From Dechloromonas sp. (lineage in GTDB: Bacteria; Pseudomonadota; Gammaproteobacteria; Burkholderiales; Rhodocyclaceae), in NCBI GenBank assembly GCA_013693915.1, contig CP059264.1, forward strand, positions 1,220,977-1,245,813: a stretch of 24,837 nt of DNA, read 5' to 3'. The position numbers were made by a program, and so were the translations under genes. Shown here one piece after another: positions 23,279 through 24,837 of this stretch. Position 1 is the first letter of the stretch, and each line of letters opens with the position of its first letter. The notes below the pieces were generated by a model that worked only from the letters and a program-made list of their open reading frames with translations, had not been told where the DNA came from and did not search any database.

Positions 23279-24242
23279 TCAGCTCTCGATCTGTTGCGCT
23301 TTAGAAAATCCGACGCCATTGCCCTTCGGCAATTGCATCCGCCCATCGGCGACGGCTGGCGATAAGCCGGTATCGCTGGCAAACCAGACTGCGGTCGCTA
23401 GTCCATGCACCGCCTTGGGCGCCATGGCGGCGGCGAGGTGGGCGAGGGTGGCGATGCCGCAGGCGCTTTCGAGGGCCGAGGTGATGACCACTTCGAGGCC
23501 GCTGGCGCGGGCGCGCAGGGCGAGTTCGGTGCTGGCCAGCAGGCCGCCGTGGCGGGCCGGCTTGAGGACGAGGCGGCGCACCGGCGGTTGGCGGAAGAAA
23601 TTCGCGTCGAGCAGGTGGATCGATTCGTCGATGGCGAGGGGAAGTTTGCGGCGGCTTGCAGGCTGGCGAGTTGGGCCGGGTCGGGATCGGCCAGCGGCTC
23701 TTCCAGGCCGTCGATGGGCAGGCCGGCGCAGGCGGCGATGAAGCGTTGGGCGGCGGCGAGGGCCACGCCCGGTTGGCGTCGAGGCGCAGGCGCAGCGTGG
23801 GCGGCAGCGTGGCGGCGAGCCGGTGCAGGGCGGCGATTTCGTCGTCGACCGGGGCGACGACGACCTTCAGCTTGGCGACGGTGAAGCCCGCGGCGGCAGC
23901 CTGGGCGAGGCTGTCGCGGTCGACCGTGGAAATCGGCCCAAAACTGGCGTTGACCGCAACCGATGTTACCGGGGCGCGGCCGCTGAGCCAGGCGTTGAGT
24001 GGCAGGCCGGCGCGTTGCGCGGCGAGGTCGAGGGTGGCGCTTTCTTCGGCGAAGGCGGTGGCGGCGGCTTCGTCGATGCCGAATTCGGGGAGCGGGGCGC
24101 AGTCGCCCCAGCCGGTGCGGCCGTCGTCGTCGGTCAGGCGGCGCAGGCGGCCGTGCCGCTCGCTGAAACTGCCGTGGCTGGTCTGCCACGGCCGCCGCAG
24201 CGGCAGGCAATAGGGCAGCCAGTCGGCGGCGACGATCTTCAC
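23279..24242 (-). pseudogene. menC: o-Succinylbenzoate synthase with two single-base frameshifts
   Basis: The GTG start at 24242 overlaps the TGA of menB (24239-24242). The first 160 residues are continuous and end TLRLRLDANRAW, including the catalytic Lys pair of TVAKLKV (Lys124/Lys126) and Asp155. The sensible sequence then moves frame to QRFIAACAGLPIDGLEEPLA (metal-ligand Glu) and again to AIDESIHLLDANFFRQPPVR and RLVLKPARHGGLLAS (Asp ligand and catalytic Lys), ending at 23279. The two breaks coincide with minus-strand C-runs at 23760-23762 and 23638-23641. In both the context is (C)n-TCGCC, each one base short. The span of 964 bases is two short of 966 (321 residues). The enzyme dehydrates SHCHC to o-succinylbenzoate in menaquinone synthesis. 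All catalytic residues survive, so a base-calling artefact is a real alternative to a dead gene. Confidence 0.85.
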
Positions 24243-24837
24243 GGCCGCTTGCGGTATTTGCCGAAGTTGGGCGGGCGGCGTTCGAGCCAGGCGTTGCGGC
24301 CTTCCTGGCCTTCTTCCGTCATGTAGAACAGGCCGGTGGCGTTGCCGGCGAGTTCCTGGATGCCGGCCAGGCCGTCGGTGTCGGCATTGAAGCCGGCCTT
24401 GATCATGCGTAGCGCCATCGGCGACAGCCTGAGCATGTCACGGCACCAGCGCACGGTTTCCGCTTCCAGTTCGGCCACCGGCACAACGACGTTGACCAGG
24501 CCCCAGTCCAGTGCCGTGGCGGCGTCGTACTGGCGGCAGAGCAGCCAGATTTCCTTGGCGCGCTTCATGCCGATGGTGCGCGCCATCAGCCCGGCGCCGA
24601 GGCCGGCGTCGAAGCTGCCGACACGCGGGCCGGTCTGGCCGAAACGGGCGTTGTCGGCGGCGATGGAGAGGTCGCAGACGAGGTGCAGCACGTGGCCGCC
24701 GCCGATGGCGTAGCCGGCGACCATCGCCACCACCGGCTTGGGTAGGCGGCGGATCTGCATCTGCAAATCGAGCACGTTGAGGTGCGGGGTGCCGCCTTCG
24801 TCGATGTAGCCTTCGTCGCCGCGCACCTTCTGGTCGC
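24239..24837 (-). CDS. menB: 1,4-Dihydroxy-2-naphthoyl-CoA synthase, C-terminal part
   Basis: About 199 residues are visible, from [18 protein letters not shown] at the window edge to [13 protein letters not shown]. The crotonase-fold oxyanion region reads [20 protein letters not shown]. MenB-specific blocks follow: [40 protein letters not shown], and [20 protein letters not shown] with [12 protein letters not shown]. It closes the naphthoate ring of o-succinylbenzoyl-CoA in menaquinone synthesis. It lies directly upstream of menC with a GTGA overlap. The N-terminus lies outside the window. Confidence 0.94.
   Translation of the reverse strand, partial: DQKVRGDEGYIDEGGTPHLNVLDLQMQIRRLPKPVVAMVAGYAIGGGHVLHLVCDLSIAADNARFGQTGPRVGSFDAGLGAGLMARTIGMKRAKEIWLLCRQYDAATALDWGLVNVVVPVAELEAETVRWCRDMLRLSPMALRMIKAGFNADTDGLAGIQELAGNATGLFYMTEEGQEGRNAWLERRPPNFGKYRKRP

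Noticed and set aside
1..24837. tRNA, rRNA, riboswitch and CRISPR loci
   Set aside because: No cloverleaf-like sequence with a CCA end, no rRNA core sequence and no spaced repeats were seen on reading both strands; a covariance-model search could still find something short.

Overview
The window looks like a GC-rich betaproteobacterial chromosome, plausibly Rhodocyclales. This rests on codon use and on the mix of a molybdenum hydroxylase operon, menaquinone genes and recombinase-in-trio (RIT) type mobile DNA; no rRNA, tRNA or other taxonomic marker is present. The outer parts are high-GC core-like sequence. Roughly 10.3-23.1 kb is a mosaic of mobile elements, relics and lower-GC islands.

Layout. 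1-3114 (minus): the start of a flavodoxin-like gene, two small exported proteins, a decayed fragment resembling the C-terminus of o-succinylbenzoate synthase with a four-unit 16-bp tandem repeat, and a TIR-domain protein with five membrane segments. 3335-3840 (plus): a truncated DUF1254 lipoprotein. 3871-9406 (minus): an apparent aldehyde-metabolism block, read in transcription order as a [2Fe-2S] subunit, a Tat-exported molybdopterin subunit, XdhC, a MocA-like cytidylyltransferase and a YqhD-type iron/zinc alcohol dehydrogenase. Divergent from it is a YqhC-like AraC-family regulator cut in its DNA-binding domain by a complete 1390-bp IS4-family element (18-bp perfect inverted repeats, 10-bp target duplication).

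12299-12862 is an unrecognised low-GC gene. 13082-16323 is a 3242-bp RIT element: three overlapping tyrosine recombinase genes (the first broken) between 60-bp ends that combine a directly repeated near-palindrome with a perfect inverted repeat. 16480-18793 (minus) is a low-GC run of five small genes, mostly membrane proteins. Four are joined by ATGA stop/start overlaps; I do not recognise the system. 18.9-23.1 kb is a scrapyard: an IS1595-type fragment, a short phage tail-collar protein, a small recombinase-associated protein, a complete 1316-bp IS4-family DUF4372-type element (9-bp target duplication), tails of recombinase genes, the tail of a PuuE-like deacetylase, a SYLF-domain lipoprotein with a broken copy of its own 3' end just upstream, and a piece of phage terminase. 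23279-24837 (minus) holds menC and menB, which are translationally coupled.

Several genes carry single-base frameshifts, mostly one base short in a G/C run (lipoprotein at 1012, IS4 transposase, zinc-ribbon gene at 17457, menC twice). In the coupled genes the total length is exactly two bases short of a whole number of codons. Unreported base-calling errors are therefore a serious alternative to pseudogenisation.
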